Shown here piece after piece: positions 54,876 through 64,000 of a stretch of DNA of 64,000 nucleotides. Each line of letters starts with the position of its first letter. The first letter of the stretch is position 1. The notes under the pieces were generated by a model. The model did no database searches and was not told the origin of the DNA. It worked only from the letters and a program-made list of their open reading frames with translations. The position numbers were made by a program, and so were the translations under genes. The DNA is from Shinisaurus crocodilurus (lineage: Eukaryota > Chordata > Lepidosauria > Squamata > Shinisauridae), in the NCBI GenBank assembly GCA_021292165.1, contig JAHFWL010000228.1, positions 1 to 64,000 on the forward strand, given 5' to 3'.

Positions 54876-55815
54876 GATGGCGAGGAGCTCGAGGGAACCG
54901 GGGGAAAGGAAAGGCCGGTGCCGCTTCTTCGGACTCCTGCTGCAGCCGCCCGCGCCGCCTCACGCAGAGACCGCACAGAAAATGGCCGCCGACGTCGCCC
55001 CGCCCCCTCGAGGCGGAAGCCACGCCCCCTTTCCCTTCAGCCCTCGGAGGAAAGTCACCTAGGCCACGACCTGGAAGCGCTTCTCTACCTACCCCGCCCT
55101 CACCTCAGTTTAATTTTGCTTGAGCAGCCGCTTAAAAGAAAAAAAAAAGGAATCACTGCCTTTATATTTGCTTCGGGATATATACATTTCTGCCTGATTT
55201 TTTAAAAAACAAAAATTAGTCGTTTTTTATGCACCCCCGCTGCTGCCCGTTGCCCTTGAAAATGGCGGGGGGCGGACAAGCTCGAGAAACAGGCCACGCC
55301 CACCCAAAGCCAGAGGCCGACGAAAAGGGGCGGGGTCCAAATGAGTTGAAGCCACCCACTCGTGAGAGAGGAGGGAGTGGGCGTGGCGAGCGCCATAACC
55401 ACGCCCCTACCAGGCTGAAGCGGGCGAGGGCCACGTGGCTGCTGCGGAGTGACGCGAGTTGCTAGAGGACGACCGCGGGCTATTTCTACGTGCGCGCGCA
55501 ATTTAAACCAAGGCTTAAGCCTGGGGCCATTTCCAGTTTGCTTCAGGGTTTTGCCCTAGCGCAGAAATGCAGGAGGTGTGACTCCCGTAGACGTTGTTGG
55601 ACTGCAACTCCCATCATCTCTCACCATTGGCCATGCTTGCTGGGGCTGATGGGAGTTGCAGTCCAACAAAGGCTGCAGGGTTGCAACCCCTGCCCTAATG
55701 AGAAAAGTGCCTCGAACCATGAGCAGAACTAACCGCCACCTCTTAGTTACTAATACACTCTTCTTCCCTGAAATCTTGGGTTCTAGAGAGGCTGGTGCTT
55801 GTACCCCTTCATTAA

Positions 55816-55934
55816 GGTTGCAATTCTATCATGAAGTCCTACAACTCCCAGCATTCCCCAGCCAGCCATGCTAGTTGTGGAATGCTGGGAGTTGTAGGAC
55901 TTTTTTTCCAGTCAAAACCTGCATAGGTTGCGTC
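55816..55934. mobile_element. foldback MITE between ATP5F1A and HAUS1
   Basis: Arms gtcctacaactcccagcatt / aatgctgggagttgtaggac with outer remnants ggttgcaattctat / gcataggttgc. Sibling of 31870-31996. Confidence 0.75.
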
Positions 55935-55949
55935 CTAAAGTTCCTAGGC

Positions 55950-56060
55950 CGGCATTGGCCAACCTGGTGCGCTCCAGATGTGTTGAACTACAACTCTCAG
56001 CATCCTCCAATGGGGGATGCTGGGAGTTGTAGTCCAACACATATGGAGGGCGCCAGGTTG
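55950..56060. mobile_element. foldback MITE, 'ccaacctggtgcgctccag' type
   Basis: Inverted repeat: ggccaacctggtgcgctcca on the left matches tggagggcgccaggttggcc on the right, with actacaactctcagcatcc / gatgctgggagttgtagt inside. Confidence 0.75.
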
Positions 56061-56068
56061 GCCTAGAC

Positions 56069-56176
56069 CAGTGTTCTCCAACCTTGGGTCTCCAGATGTT
56101 TTTGCTCTATGCTGACTGGGGCATGCTGGGAGTTGTAGGCCAAAAACATGTGGGGACCCAAGGTTGGAGAACACTG
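56069..56176. mobile_element. hAT foldback element, copy 7
   Basis: Perfect 8-bp duplication gcctagac. 108 bp after a deletion in the inner left arm. Confidence 0.92.
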
Positions 56177-56549
56177 GCCTAGACAAAAGCGTGGAAAAAA
56201 ATGGGAGTAGGGATGCCATCAGCTGTCCTTGCCTGGGGCTGATCCTGTTAGTCGCCTCTTATCAACAGAGGTCGCCTCTTACCAACTTGCTGCCTGCCCC
56301 GTATCAACAGAGGTTGCATGCCAGGGGTGAGCCAGGCACGTAAAACCCATTCACCCATGGTGGGGCTTATTATTTGGGTTGATTTTCTCCACTGAGCAGT
56401 TGGACCAAACCAGGGGTGGGTAGAAGGCAGATCTCCAGATGGGTGGGGGACCTCAGTCCCCAGAAGCCCCTGCCAGCATGGCCAGTGGTGAGGAATGCTG
56501 GGAGTTGAAGTCCAAAAGCGTGGAGGACTAGGTGACCTCCAGGGTGCGT

Positions 56550-56926
56550 CCCAACTTTAACATTCTATCGTTCTTCGCGGCCAAGGGTCTCGCTGCCCTT
56601 TCCCACTGCATGCAAAGCGTCACTTTCTTATGCCCTTTCGGAAGTCGGCGTTGCGCAACTCCTGCGGACTTTGCGTGCCCTTGGGAGTGGAAGCGGGGGG
56701 GGGGGGGGAGAGAGCCAGGCAGAGACACAGCCACGCCCCCTCCCTCGCTCCCTGCCGGGGTTGGGGGTGGGGCCTTTCAGTCATTGAATGGAAGGCGGGC
56801 AGAGCGGTCGCGGGACTACAAATCCCAAGAGCCGCTGCGCCCGATGAGGTCATCGCTTCGTGACAGAGGAGGGCCGAGGAGGAAAGCGGGAGGTTTACAA
56901 GGGAGGAGGAGGAGGAGCGCGCAGGG
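56550..56926 (+). promoter_or_regulatory. HAUS1 promoter and 5' leader
   Basis: This GC-rich, CpG-containing block ends at the HAUS1 start codon, and its last 60 nt are a purine-rich leader. It carries G-runs (56695-56709), a GGGGTGGGGCC box and the ZNF143-like motif at 56815. No TATA box is seen. Confidence 0.65.
56815..56831 (+). promoter_or_regulatory. ZNF143/THAP11-like motif in the HAUS1 promoter
   Basis: ACTACAAATCCCAAGAG resembles the promoter motif ACTACAnnTCCCAnnATGC bound by ZNF143 (Staf) with THAP11. It lies about 95 nt upstream of the HAUS1 start codon. The 3' ATGC part is absent, so the match is partial. Unlike similar sequences in this window it is not part of a palindromic transposon. 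Confidence 0.5.
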
Positions 56927-56947
56927 ATGGAGGAGAAGCTCAACAAG
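56927..56947 (+). CDS. HAUS1: HAUS1 coding exon 1
   Basis: Seven codons, MEEKLNK, sit in a purine-rich leader and end at a consensus gtaagt donor. This ATG was chosen because exon 2 resumes with VALWLKK, aligning with human VAAWLKK. The human first exon is three codons longer. Confidence 0.9.
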
Positions 56948-57070
56948 GTAAGTGAATCCAGATTCTGGGGCAGTTCCTGAGATCTCCCCGATGAAGAAAG
57001 ATCTGCATTGGCAAGAGGGTGTGTGAGAAAGGGTCGTTTTGAATTGCACTAGGTGACACACATGCGGGCG

Positions 57071-57109
<39 letters not shown>

Positions 57110-60100
57110 TCTTTCTTACTTAATTTAGATCAGTGTTCGCCCACCGTGGGTCCCCAGATGGTTTTGGCCTACAACTCCCAGCATGCCCCAGCCAGCGTAG
57201 CTGGCTGGGGCATGCTGGGAGTTGTAGGCCAAAACCATCTGGGGACCCACGGTGGGCGAACACTGATTTAGAGTAAGCTGCCACTGCCTGCTTTTGCACT
57301 CACAGTAGCTCTAACACAGTAGCTCTAACGCAGCATCCCCGCAGGAGGTCCCAGGTGTCTCCAGGTAGGGCTGGAAAAACTCTTGCCTGGAAAAACCTGG
57401 GGAGCCACAGTGTCCACAATACTGGGCTACATGGACCAATGGTCTGGCTCAGTACAAAGCTGCTTCCTATGTGTTGGGGGAGGCGGCTCTAATGGGTGGC
57501 CCTGTTGGTCTCATGTCCCCACATTCACAGGGCTGGTAAAATAACTCAGTTGTTGGACTCAATGTTTATATGGTTTACAATCAAAAATAGCAGCACACAC
57601 TGCTTTAATGTTATGCCTCTGATCCGAAACTTTCATTCTTGAGACAAGAGAAGACTTGTGTAATTCAGAGCCTTGCGTGGTATATTATGGTGATTTCTGG
57701 TTGCTTTCAGTACAGGTTATGTTTTACTAACCAGCTGTAGAGTCCTCATTTCATCCATAAGCCTCTGTTGAAATGCTAAGGGACATCCACCTCGTGCGGT
57801 TCCATAACTGCTCTAATTGTGATACAGTGGCAGGGTTCAAACACGATAACCCACACTCAAGGGTTGAGTATGGGTTGAGTGCGGGTTGTTGAACTGTGGG
57901 TTGTTGTTGAAACGTGAGTTATCGTGTTGTCTGAACCCAGCCGAGATAACAAACCGTGGTGAACAACCGATAGTTCACAACTCAGCAGCAACCCATGGGT
58001 TCGCTTGTTAACGCAGCTGGGTTCAGACAACACGATAACCCACGTTTCAACAACAACCCACACTCAACTGTTCAGTGTCAGTTATTGTGTTGTCTGAACC
58101 CAGTCATTGACTAAAGGGAACAAGGGGTGAGAACTTGTTCTATAATTGCCTTTCTGTGGTGTGCCTGGTGTTTGTGCCCAGTGCAAGATGTTCTGGATTA
58201 CATAGCTCCTTCCTTTGTAACAGAGAGATGGACTTCATGGTCTTACTGTTCCTAGAATGCTATGAAATAGAATTGTCCTGGTTATAATGCTTACATTATT
58301 TAGATAAGTATAACATAATTTATAATGTCAGGGTGGTGGTGGTGGGCAGAATTAACTCTGGGGGGAAAACACCATGTTCATATATTCTCTTTCCACTATC
58401 CCCAATAGGTTGCTTTGTGGTTGAAAAAGACATACGGGGACCAGCCCATTCCCCAGTATGAAGCAGATACACGAACGGTTGATATTCTGTACGAGCTGGC
58501 AGAATGCAACGAGTCCAGAGATGCGGACATCAACCTGTTAATTGATGACATGAAGCAGAAAGCAGCAGAGTATGAATCGGATGGTGAGGCTGGATTTCAA
58601 AGCTTCAGTTCCAACAACAACTAAGTTGCTCTTTGAAAAAAATAGATGTTTAGTTTCTCACTAAACAACTATTTTTGCAGTTTACAATTGTGAAGGGCTG
58701 CCAACCGGTCCTTTATTCAAGACCAGAGATCAAAGGTGCAAAACTGCCAGCCTTGGCTCTGCCGTCTTGACTTGATTCTCTCAAGGCCTTGCCCTTAGTC
58801 TATACACTGGATTTAGCACTGAACCACAGAGGAACCACACACACTGTGTGGGGTAAAACCAGGAAAGTTTATTTAAGGTAAACAGATTACAATGAAAGGT
58901 GGGGGAGGAGGGAAGGAGAAAAGGTGGGAAGACACTTTGGTATACACAGTAGAGCTACAAAACAACAAAACTAGTCCCTTACTATATAAATACCCAGGCA
59001 CTTACTCCTTGCCTGTGGGCTGGTCTTCTTCAGGGCTTGCCTCAGCAAAAAGCCCTACTCCCGCGCTTCTTCGCGTGCGGACAACAACCCAACCCAGAAG
59101 CCACAGCAGCAGTATAGATTCCCCCCCCACCCCTCCTTTCAGTAGCCCAGCTGTCTTTAGCCAATCAGGATGAACTTCATCTGGGCTAGGAAGAAGAGGG
59201 GTGGTTCCTTGATCATGACTAGAGGCTTGGGGACATTTGCATGTGAATAGCTGTGGCAGGGAGGCATCAAAGACATGGGAGACTCTGAGGCGTCAGGGCC
59301 CATCGGAGCCCATCAGTACATTTGCATGGGTTTCTCAACCTCTAGCTGGGATTACCTTGTTTACGCGTGTGGAGGTGTGTATGTGTGTGTGGTGCAGGAA
59401 ACTCTGCCGCTTTTTCTTCACAACAATACACAACAAGTACCTGACGTGAGGTTTCCCCTCCAACAAAGGTGTCACGTTTGGACTGTACAAATTCCTTCCT
59501 TCCTCTGTCGTCTTTGACACGCTTCATAAAATATGTGCTCTTGTATTTTTGTTTTTCAGGCAGCTATCTGCAGGAACTTCTGAGGGAGAGTCTGGATCTT
59601 TCTTTCAGCAGCCTGTCTAAGGTCAGCGCCAGCTATCTGAACAACTTGGTGGACATAGCCTTGGCCCTGGAAACAAAGGACACTTCTCTTGCAAGGTAAT
59701 GTTTGCCTGTGGTTTCCTGTCTTATTGGAAAAGCTTGTTCTGAAGGCTCTAGTAGTCCCCGGTTTGCATGAGGAATCACAGCAATTTCATGAACTTTTAA
59801 TGTTTTAACCCCTATATTCTTGTTGAGAGAGAAGTCAAAGTGAGTGGAAACTTTCAAAGAGGAGCGTGTTCCATTTCTCCGGAACGGCTTGTTCGTGTAA
59901 ACCAGCCTCCCCCAATCTGGCGTCCTCCAAATGGTTTGGACCACAAATCCCACCAGCCCTAGCCAGCATGGTGAATGGTCGGGGATGATGGAAGTTGCAG
60001 TTGAAAATATCTGGAGAGCACCAAGTTGCGAAAGGCTGATGTAAACAGTCCGATGCTGCAATCCTAAAAACACTTACTGGGGAGTAAGCCCCATTAAAGA

Positions 60101-62840
60101 CAGTGGGACTTATTATAGAATTGGAAGAGACCTTGGAAGTCATCTAGTCTGACCCCCCTGTTCAGTGCAGGGTCTACAATGCAGAATGCAGCTACAGCAT
60201 CCCTGGTGGATGGCCGTCCAGCCTCCGCTTAAATAACTCCAGCGAAGGAGAGACCCCCCCCCCCCGCCTCCCAAGGCAGTCTGTTCCACTCTCAAACAGC
60301 TCTTACCACTAGGAAGTTTCTCCTGAAGTTTAGCTGAAATCTGCTTCCTTTAAAGATCCACTCATTAGTTCCAGCTCTGTTTTGTGGAGCAATAAAGATC
60401 AAGTGTGTTCCGCCTTCTGCATGACCGTCCTCCAGATCTGTGTTCTCCAACCTTGGGTCCCCAGATGTTTTTGGCCTACAACTCCCAGCATGCCCCAGCC
60501 AGCTATGCTGGCTGGGGCATGCTGGGAGTTGTAGGCCACAAACATCTGGGGACCCAAGGTTGGAGAACACTGCTCCAGATATCTGAAGACGGATGTCCTG
60601 CTGCCCCCTTAATTTTTTCTCCAGGCTAAACATACCCAGCTCTGCCAGTAGTCCCCCACAGGGCTTGAATTCCAGTCTGTCTCACCATCCTGGTTACACT
60701 CCTCTGGATGCGCTCTAATTTGTCCATGCCCTTAAAATGTAGCCCATCACTGAACACAATACTCCGGGGTAAGCATCCATAGGATTGTGCTGCTAAAGTA
60801 TAACCTGCTCCAACATTTCCAGAATACCTTTGCCTGCCCTAAGGAAAATGTCTGCTTTCTCTCTCAAGAGAAGAACTCTGGAATATCTATGCAGGACCTC
60901 ATTGAACATGATGGTTTTTGTGAGGAAAATTTGAACTCCAGCATAAATAGCGTGCTTTGAAACAATACATGACTGAGGTGCACCTTTTGGAATAACCCTG
61001 TTAGCTTTTGTTCATGTGAACGCAACCCCATCCTAAGTGGCCTCTTTTCCACACAAATGGTTGCCCACAAGATGGCTCTTAAAAGGATTAAATAAATAGA
61101 GGATGTCTCTAGAGGTCACTATAATGGCCAGTGAAGTCATGTGAGGCCATGTATCACTGCAATAGCTGGTGAAGTCATCTCGGAATTCTACTTCATTTTG
61201 TAGAGATTAAGTATTTTTCCCCTCTGTCACATACAGAAGAACTGTTGGAAGAGCATGGTACAGATCCCATTCTGGTAACGTTCTCACCTATGAAGTGTTC
61301 ATGAAATGGTATATACTGTTTTTGAAGTAAATTAAGGGTGTTGCTAACTGTTTCTGTGAACAGGCCAAAGAGATGGTCCTCCTTTGTCAGACACTCCCCT
61401 AAACCATGCTGGTGACCATTAGTAGGTTCTCCATTGCAGCTCTCAATCCAAATACTCCTTTAAAAACCAAAAACCAAACCTGATCAGCATAATCCTATCA
61501 TCTCTAGCTTCATTCCTGCCATCAATGACTTGACTTCAGATCTTCATGCAGCAGAGTCAAAAAACAAAGACACAGAGCTTGAACTGAGCAACCTGAGGAA
61601 GAGACTCACCTCAGCACTTGTGCTGGAAAAACGTCTCCAAGAGTAAGCACTCGACAGAAGTCCCTCTCCATTCTCTTACCTTTCCATCGCGCACATTCTT
61701 TGAAAAGCTCAAAGCAGCTTGCATATGGTTGCAGGCAGTCTCCCAGCCAGCCAGCCAGCTTAAAGTGTTAGACTGTAGCAGCTGAACTGCATTCTGTGCT
61801 TTTAGAGTCTGTGGCTTATGCCAAGAGAGCCAGTGTGGCGTAGTGGTTGGAGTGTTGGACTGGGACACAGGAGATCCAGGTTCTAGTGCCCACTTGGCTA
61901 CGAAGCTCACTTGGTGACTTTGGGCTAGTCACACTCTCAGACTAACCTAGCTCACAAGGCTGTTTTGAGGATAAAGTGGAGAGGAGGAGGAGGGTTATGT
62001 ATTATTTATTATTATTATTATTATTATTATTGATATTATTATTGATATTATTATTTACAGAATTTGTATACCGCAGATTACGGAGCGGTAAACATAAAAA
62101 GACAAAAACAAATAAAAGAAACCAAAACAATACATTGAAAACAAACTAAAGTTACATTGGTAGTTGAAGAGCAGAGCTTGGATAAGCCGCCTTGGGTTTC
62201 TTGCAGGAAAAAAGGTGGGATATGAAAGTAATAAATACATATATCTGCATTTCTGGTTAGTGATTCTGGCCTGATTTTGACATACAGCACGATGAGGTAG
62301 AATAGCAAATACCACTTCAGAGTGCACATTTTTGAATGCATCTCGACCTAAACACCTCTGTGCGAATAAAAAAATATGGCGGTGACGGAGGTAGAGAAGA
62401 TTCTAGCCAAGCCTGGTCCACGTGGCACTAGTTTTCTCTTGCAGGGAGTTGTTTTTAAATGTGATCCACCATCCTCAGTATGAAGCGCTACAGTCCTTTT
62501 TAAAACCTCAGAATGCTACCACCACATTTTGCTTCATACGTAGGCCAGGCCAGAATGCTGCTCTACAGTTCTTGCTGCACTTGTGACCTGTCACGTGCTC
62601 TGTTGTGGCATGTCGGGGGACTTTCTAAAGGTCGGACTTGTCCTTCCTCTGCAGCAGGGCCTTCTAGTGCAGTGTTCTCCAACCTTGGGTCCCCAGATGT
62701 TTTTGGCCTACAACTCCCAGCATGCCCCAGCCAGCTACGCTGGCTGGGGCATGCTGGGAGTTGTAGGCCAAAAACATCTGGGGACCCAAGGTTGGAGAAC
62801 ACTGTTCTTGTGGTTTGCTCGGAATACCTTTTCAGAGAAG

Positions 62841-62880
<40 letters not shown>

Positions 62881-63292
62881 TCCAGTGGTGGATGGGCCCA
62901 AAAGCAAAGGGGGCGGGACAAAAATACCCAAAATATCAGCATATTTTAGCGTAAAGCTCTTACTGTCAGTAATTAAGCCTTAAGAGAGGGATTTCAACCT
63001 TTTAGAATGGGAGGGAAAAAACTGCACAAAAGTCGGGGAGCTGCCGAAGGATTGGTGGTTGGGAAAGAGGAAGTGGGTCCGAGGGAAGTGGGTGCAGCCA
63101 TCTGGTGACCCCAGCAGAGCTGGAACTTGTTGTTACTGAAAAGAGACTTTTTTATTTTATTTTTTCAGTGACCTCAGAAAAACAGAAGAAGTTCTGGTAA
63201 TGGAAAAAGCGAAAGCTGATAGCCGGTCCCAGAACATGAAGTTCCTCAAAGACAAATCCGAGGATATCAAATTCAGAGTCAAGGCGGCAGAG
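56927..63292 (+). CDS. HAUS1: HAUS1, first five coding exons (partial gene)
   Basis: HAUS1 (CCDC5) is a coiled-coil subunit of the eight-protein augmin complex, which brings gamma-tubulin ring complexes onto existing spindle microtubules and supports centrosome integrity in mitosis. Exons at 56927-56947, 58409-58583, 59560-59695, 61508-61642 and 63169-63292 join in phase to 591 nt, 197 codons. The human protein has 278 residues, so the last third lies beyond the right edge. Recognisable segments include GDQPIPQYE, MKQKAAEYES, ALETKDTSLAS, TSALVLEKRLQE and DKSEDIKFRVKAAE; the latter half is heptad-like. All splice sites are GT-AG. The gene runs divergently from ATP5F1A, as in human. Confidence 0.96.
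57075..57105. repeat. (CA)n microsatellite in HAUS1 intron 1
   Basis: A pure CA run about 25 bp before a foldback element. Confidence 0.95.
57131..57265. mobile_element. hAT foldback element, copy 8 (perfect palindrome)
   Basis: 135 bp in HAUS1 intron 1: perfect 66-bp arms around the loop gta. Each arm has four changes from the reference copy, all present in both arms. Duplication atttagat/atttagag (7 of 8). Confidence 0.96.
57831..58103. mobile_element. MITE with 'ctgggttcagacaac' ends
   Basis: Ends cagggttcaaacacgataac / gtgttgtctgaacccag, with several inverted internal copies of acacgataacccac. In HAUS1 intron 1. The superfamily is not determined. Confidence 0.6.
58409..58583 (+). CDS. 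HAUS1: HAUS1 coding exon 2
   Basis: This 175-nt exon encodes residues 8-65 and one base of codon 66: VALWLKKTYGDQPIPQYE through INLLIDDMKQKAAEYESD. The acceptor is cccaatag and the donor gtgagg. It was matched to human by PIPQYE and QKASEYES. Confidence 0.96.
58590..59555. other. HAUS1 intron 2, no recognised repeat
   Basis: About 1 kb of unremarkable sequence apart from a short G/A-rich part near 58895-58935. Confidence 0.45.
59560..59695 (+). CDS. HAUS1: HAUS1 coding exon 3
   Basis: This 136-nt exon encodes residues 66-111: GSYLQELLRESLDLSFSSLS, then SASYLNNLVDIALALETKDT. The acceptor is tttttcag and the donor gtaatg. Confidence 0.95.
60110..60775 (-). mobile_element. CR1 LINE 3' end, split by a hAT foldback
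   Basis: Antisense CR1 of a different subfamily from 2584-3118 (gaattggaagagaccttgga, tccactcattagttccagc, cctctggatgcgctc). The foldback at 60438-60572 is inserted in it. Confidence 0.8.
60438..60572. mobile_element. hAT foldback element, copy 9
   Basis: 135 bp with perfect 8-bp duplication ctccagat, loop tat and two mismatches between arms. Inserted in a CR1 copy in HAUS1 intron 3. Confidence 0.95.
61508..61642 (+). CDS. HAUS1: HAUS1 coding exon 4
   Basis: This 135-nt exon encodes residues 111-156: SFIPAINDLTSDLHAAESKN, then LELSNLRKRLTSALVLEKRL. The acceptor is atctctag and the donor gtaagc. It opens the central coiled coil. Confidence 0.95.
61828..62245 (+). mobile_element. tRNA-derived SINE (type 1), split by an AT-rich insert
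   Basis: Head and middle at 61828-61998 and tail at 62183-62245 (gccgccttgggtttcttgc). The gap holds a (TTA)n run and a LINE-like tail with gtataccgcagattacgg. Confidence 0.75.
62670..62804. mobile_element. hAT foldback element, copy 10 (perfect palindrome)
   Basis: 135 bp in HAUS1 intron 4, arms identical to the reference copy, loop tac. Duplication ttctagtg/ttcttgtg (7 of 8). Confidence 0.95.
62843..62874. repeat. (GT)n microsatellite in HAUS1 intron 4
   Basis: A pure GT run ending gtgcgcgc. Confidence 0.95.
62880..63125 (-). mobile_element. hAT-like MITE, 'aggtcgggaag' family (copy 4, partial)
   Basis: Shares tatcagcatattttagcgta and agtaattaagccttaagaga with the copy at 51166. It ends about 45 bp before HAUS1 exon 5. 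Confidence 0.65.
63169..63292 (+). CDS. HAUS1: HAUS1 coding exon 5
   Basis: This 124-nt exon encodes residues 156-197: DDLRKTEEVLVMEKAKADSR, then SQNMKFLKDKSEDIKFRVKA. The acceptor follows a T-rich tract (tttttcag) and the donor is gtaagc, phase 0. It is the last HAUS1 exon found in the window. Confidence 0.95.
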
Positions 63293-64000
63293 GTAAGCAC
63301 AAAAGCGCCTTCTAGAAATGTTGGAACCGAAGACGCAACCTGAGTAAAATGGAGACCTTTGTACCACTTGGTTTTGCTATTACTTTATAGAGCACCATTT
63401 TGGGGCACCTGCTGCTTTACCGAGTCAAAAAACCTGCTGCTTTACCGAGTAACAACAAAACAGACAAGTCCCTGCCCCAGGGAGCTTACAGTCTGACTTG
63501 GACAGAGTGGAAGACGAAAGGAGAGGTGGGGGTAATGAAGGATGAATGTGAGCAAACCTCTCTAGGCTTTAAAACAAAATGATAAACCATAGAGCTTCTT
63601 AAGACCTAATTCTTTCTGAGATCACTGACCTGTTGTCTGGGTTGTCCCACTTCAGGCTCATGTGTGGCTTCACATTATGCCAGGGGTCCAGATCTTTGGG
63701 CCGATGGTCCCAATCTGGCCCTCGGGGGGGGGGTCCCCAGTTGGCCACACCTGTTGGAATAGCAGCAGGGCTTGGTAAGATCAGAGTACACCGGAGAGGC
63801 TCGGCCAGTTAAAAGAGTCGGCAGCTCAGGGCTACTTATTTATTTAACACTATTTATGACTTATATTAATTTTCTAACTGCTGGACAAGACCAAGTCTTC
63901 ATACAGAAGACAAGATTTACCTTCCTAGGAATGCCTGCTGGAAAAGGCATGTTTTTGGAAGGTGCTGAAAACCTAGAAGGGTTGGCACCTGTCTGATTTG

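Overview
This is vertebrate nuclear DNA, most likely from a squamate reptile (a lizard). The evidence is three intron-split vertebrate genes in conserved order, embedded in CR1, L2 and L1 retrotransposons, tRNA-derived and 5S-rRNA-derived SINEs, and many small hAT DNA transposons of the kind abundant in squamates. The species cannot be fixed from the sequence alone.

Gene layout. (1) Positions 4123-23808, minus strand: the first three coding exons of PSTPIP2, an F-BAR membrane/actin adaptor; its remaining exons lie off the left edge. (2) Positions 43058-54875, minus strand: a complete ATP5F1A gene, the alpha subunit of mitochondrial ATP synthase. It has 12 coding exons that sum to 1662 nt (553 codons plus stop), exactly the human length. 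All its introns are GT-AG except intron 3, which is GC-AG. (3) Positions 56927-63292, plus strand: the first five coding exons of HAUS1, an augmin subunit; the gene runs off the right edge. PSTPIP2, ATP5F1A and HAUS1 are neighbours in the same order and orientation on human chromosome 18, which supports all three calls. ATP5F1A and HAUS1 lie head to head, about 2 kb apart, each with its own CpG-rich start region, and about 1 kb of foldback transposons sits between them.

Non-genic DNA. Positions 1-1139 are an almost pure purine (AGG)n tract. PSTPIP2 intron 1 (5476-23775) and the PSTPIP2-ATP5F1A intergenic space (about 24-42.8 kb) are packed with repeats: CR1/L3 and L2 fragments, a young non-LTR element inserted into an older CR1 copy, an L1 tail, a SPIN/OC3-like hAT, a Tigger-like MITE, and several unclassified dispersed repeats.

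The most unusual signal is a family of about 135-bp hAT foldback elements. Four of the ten better-preserved copies here are perfect 66-bp inverted repeats around a 3-bp loop, and changes private to one copy appear in both of its arms. Each arm also carries a match to the ZNF143/THAP11 promoter motif. Target duplications are 8 bp, nearly all with a central TA, as in Buster-type hATs.
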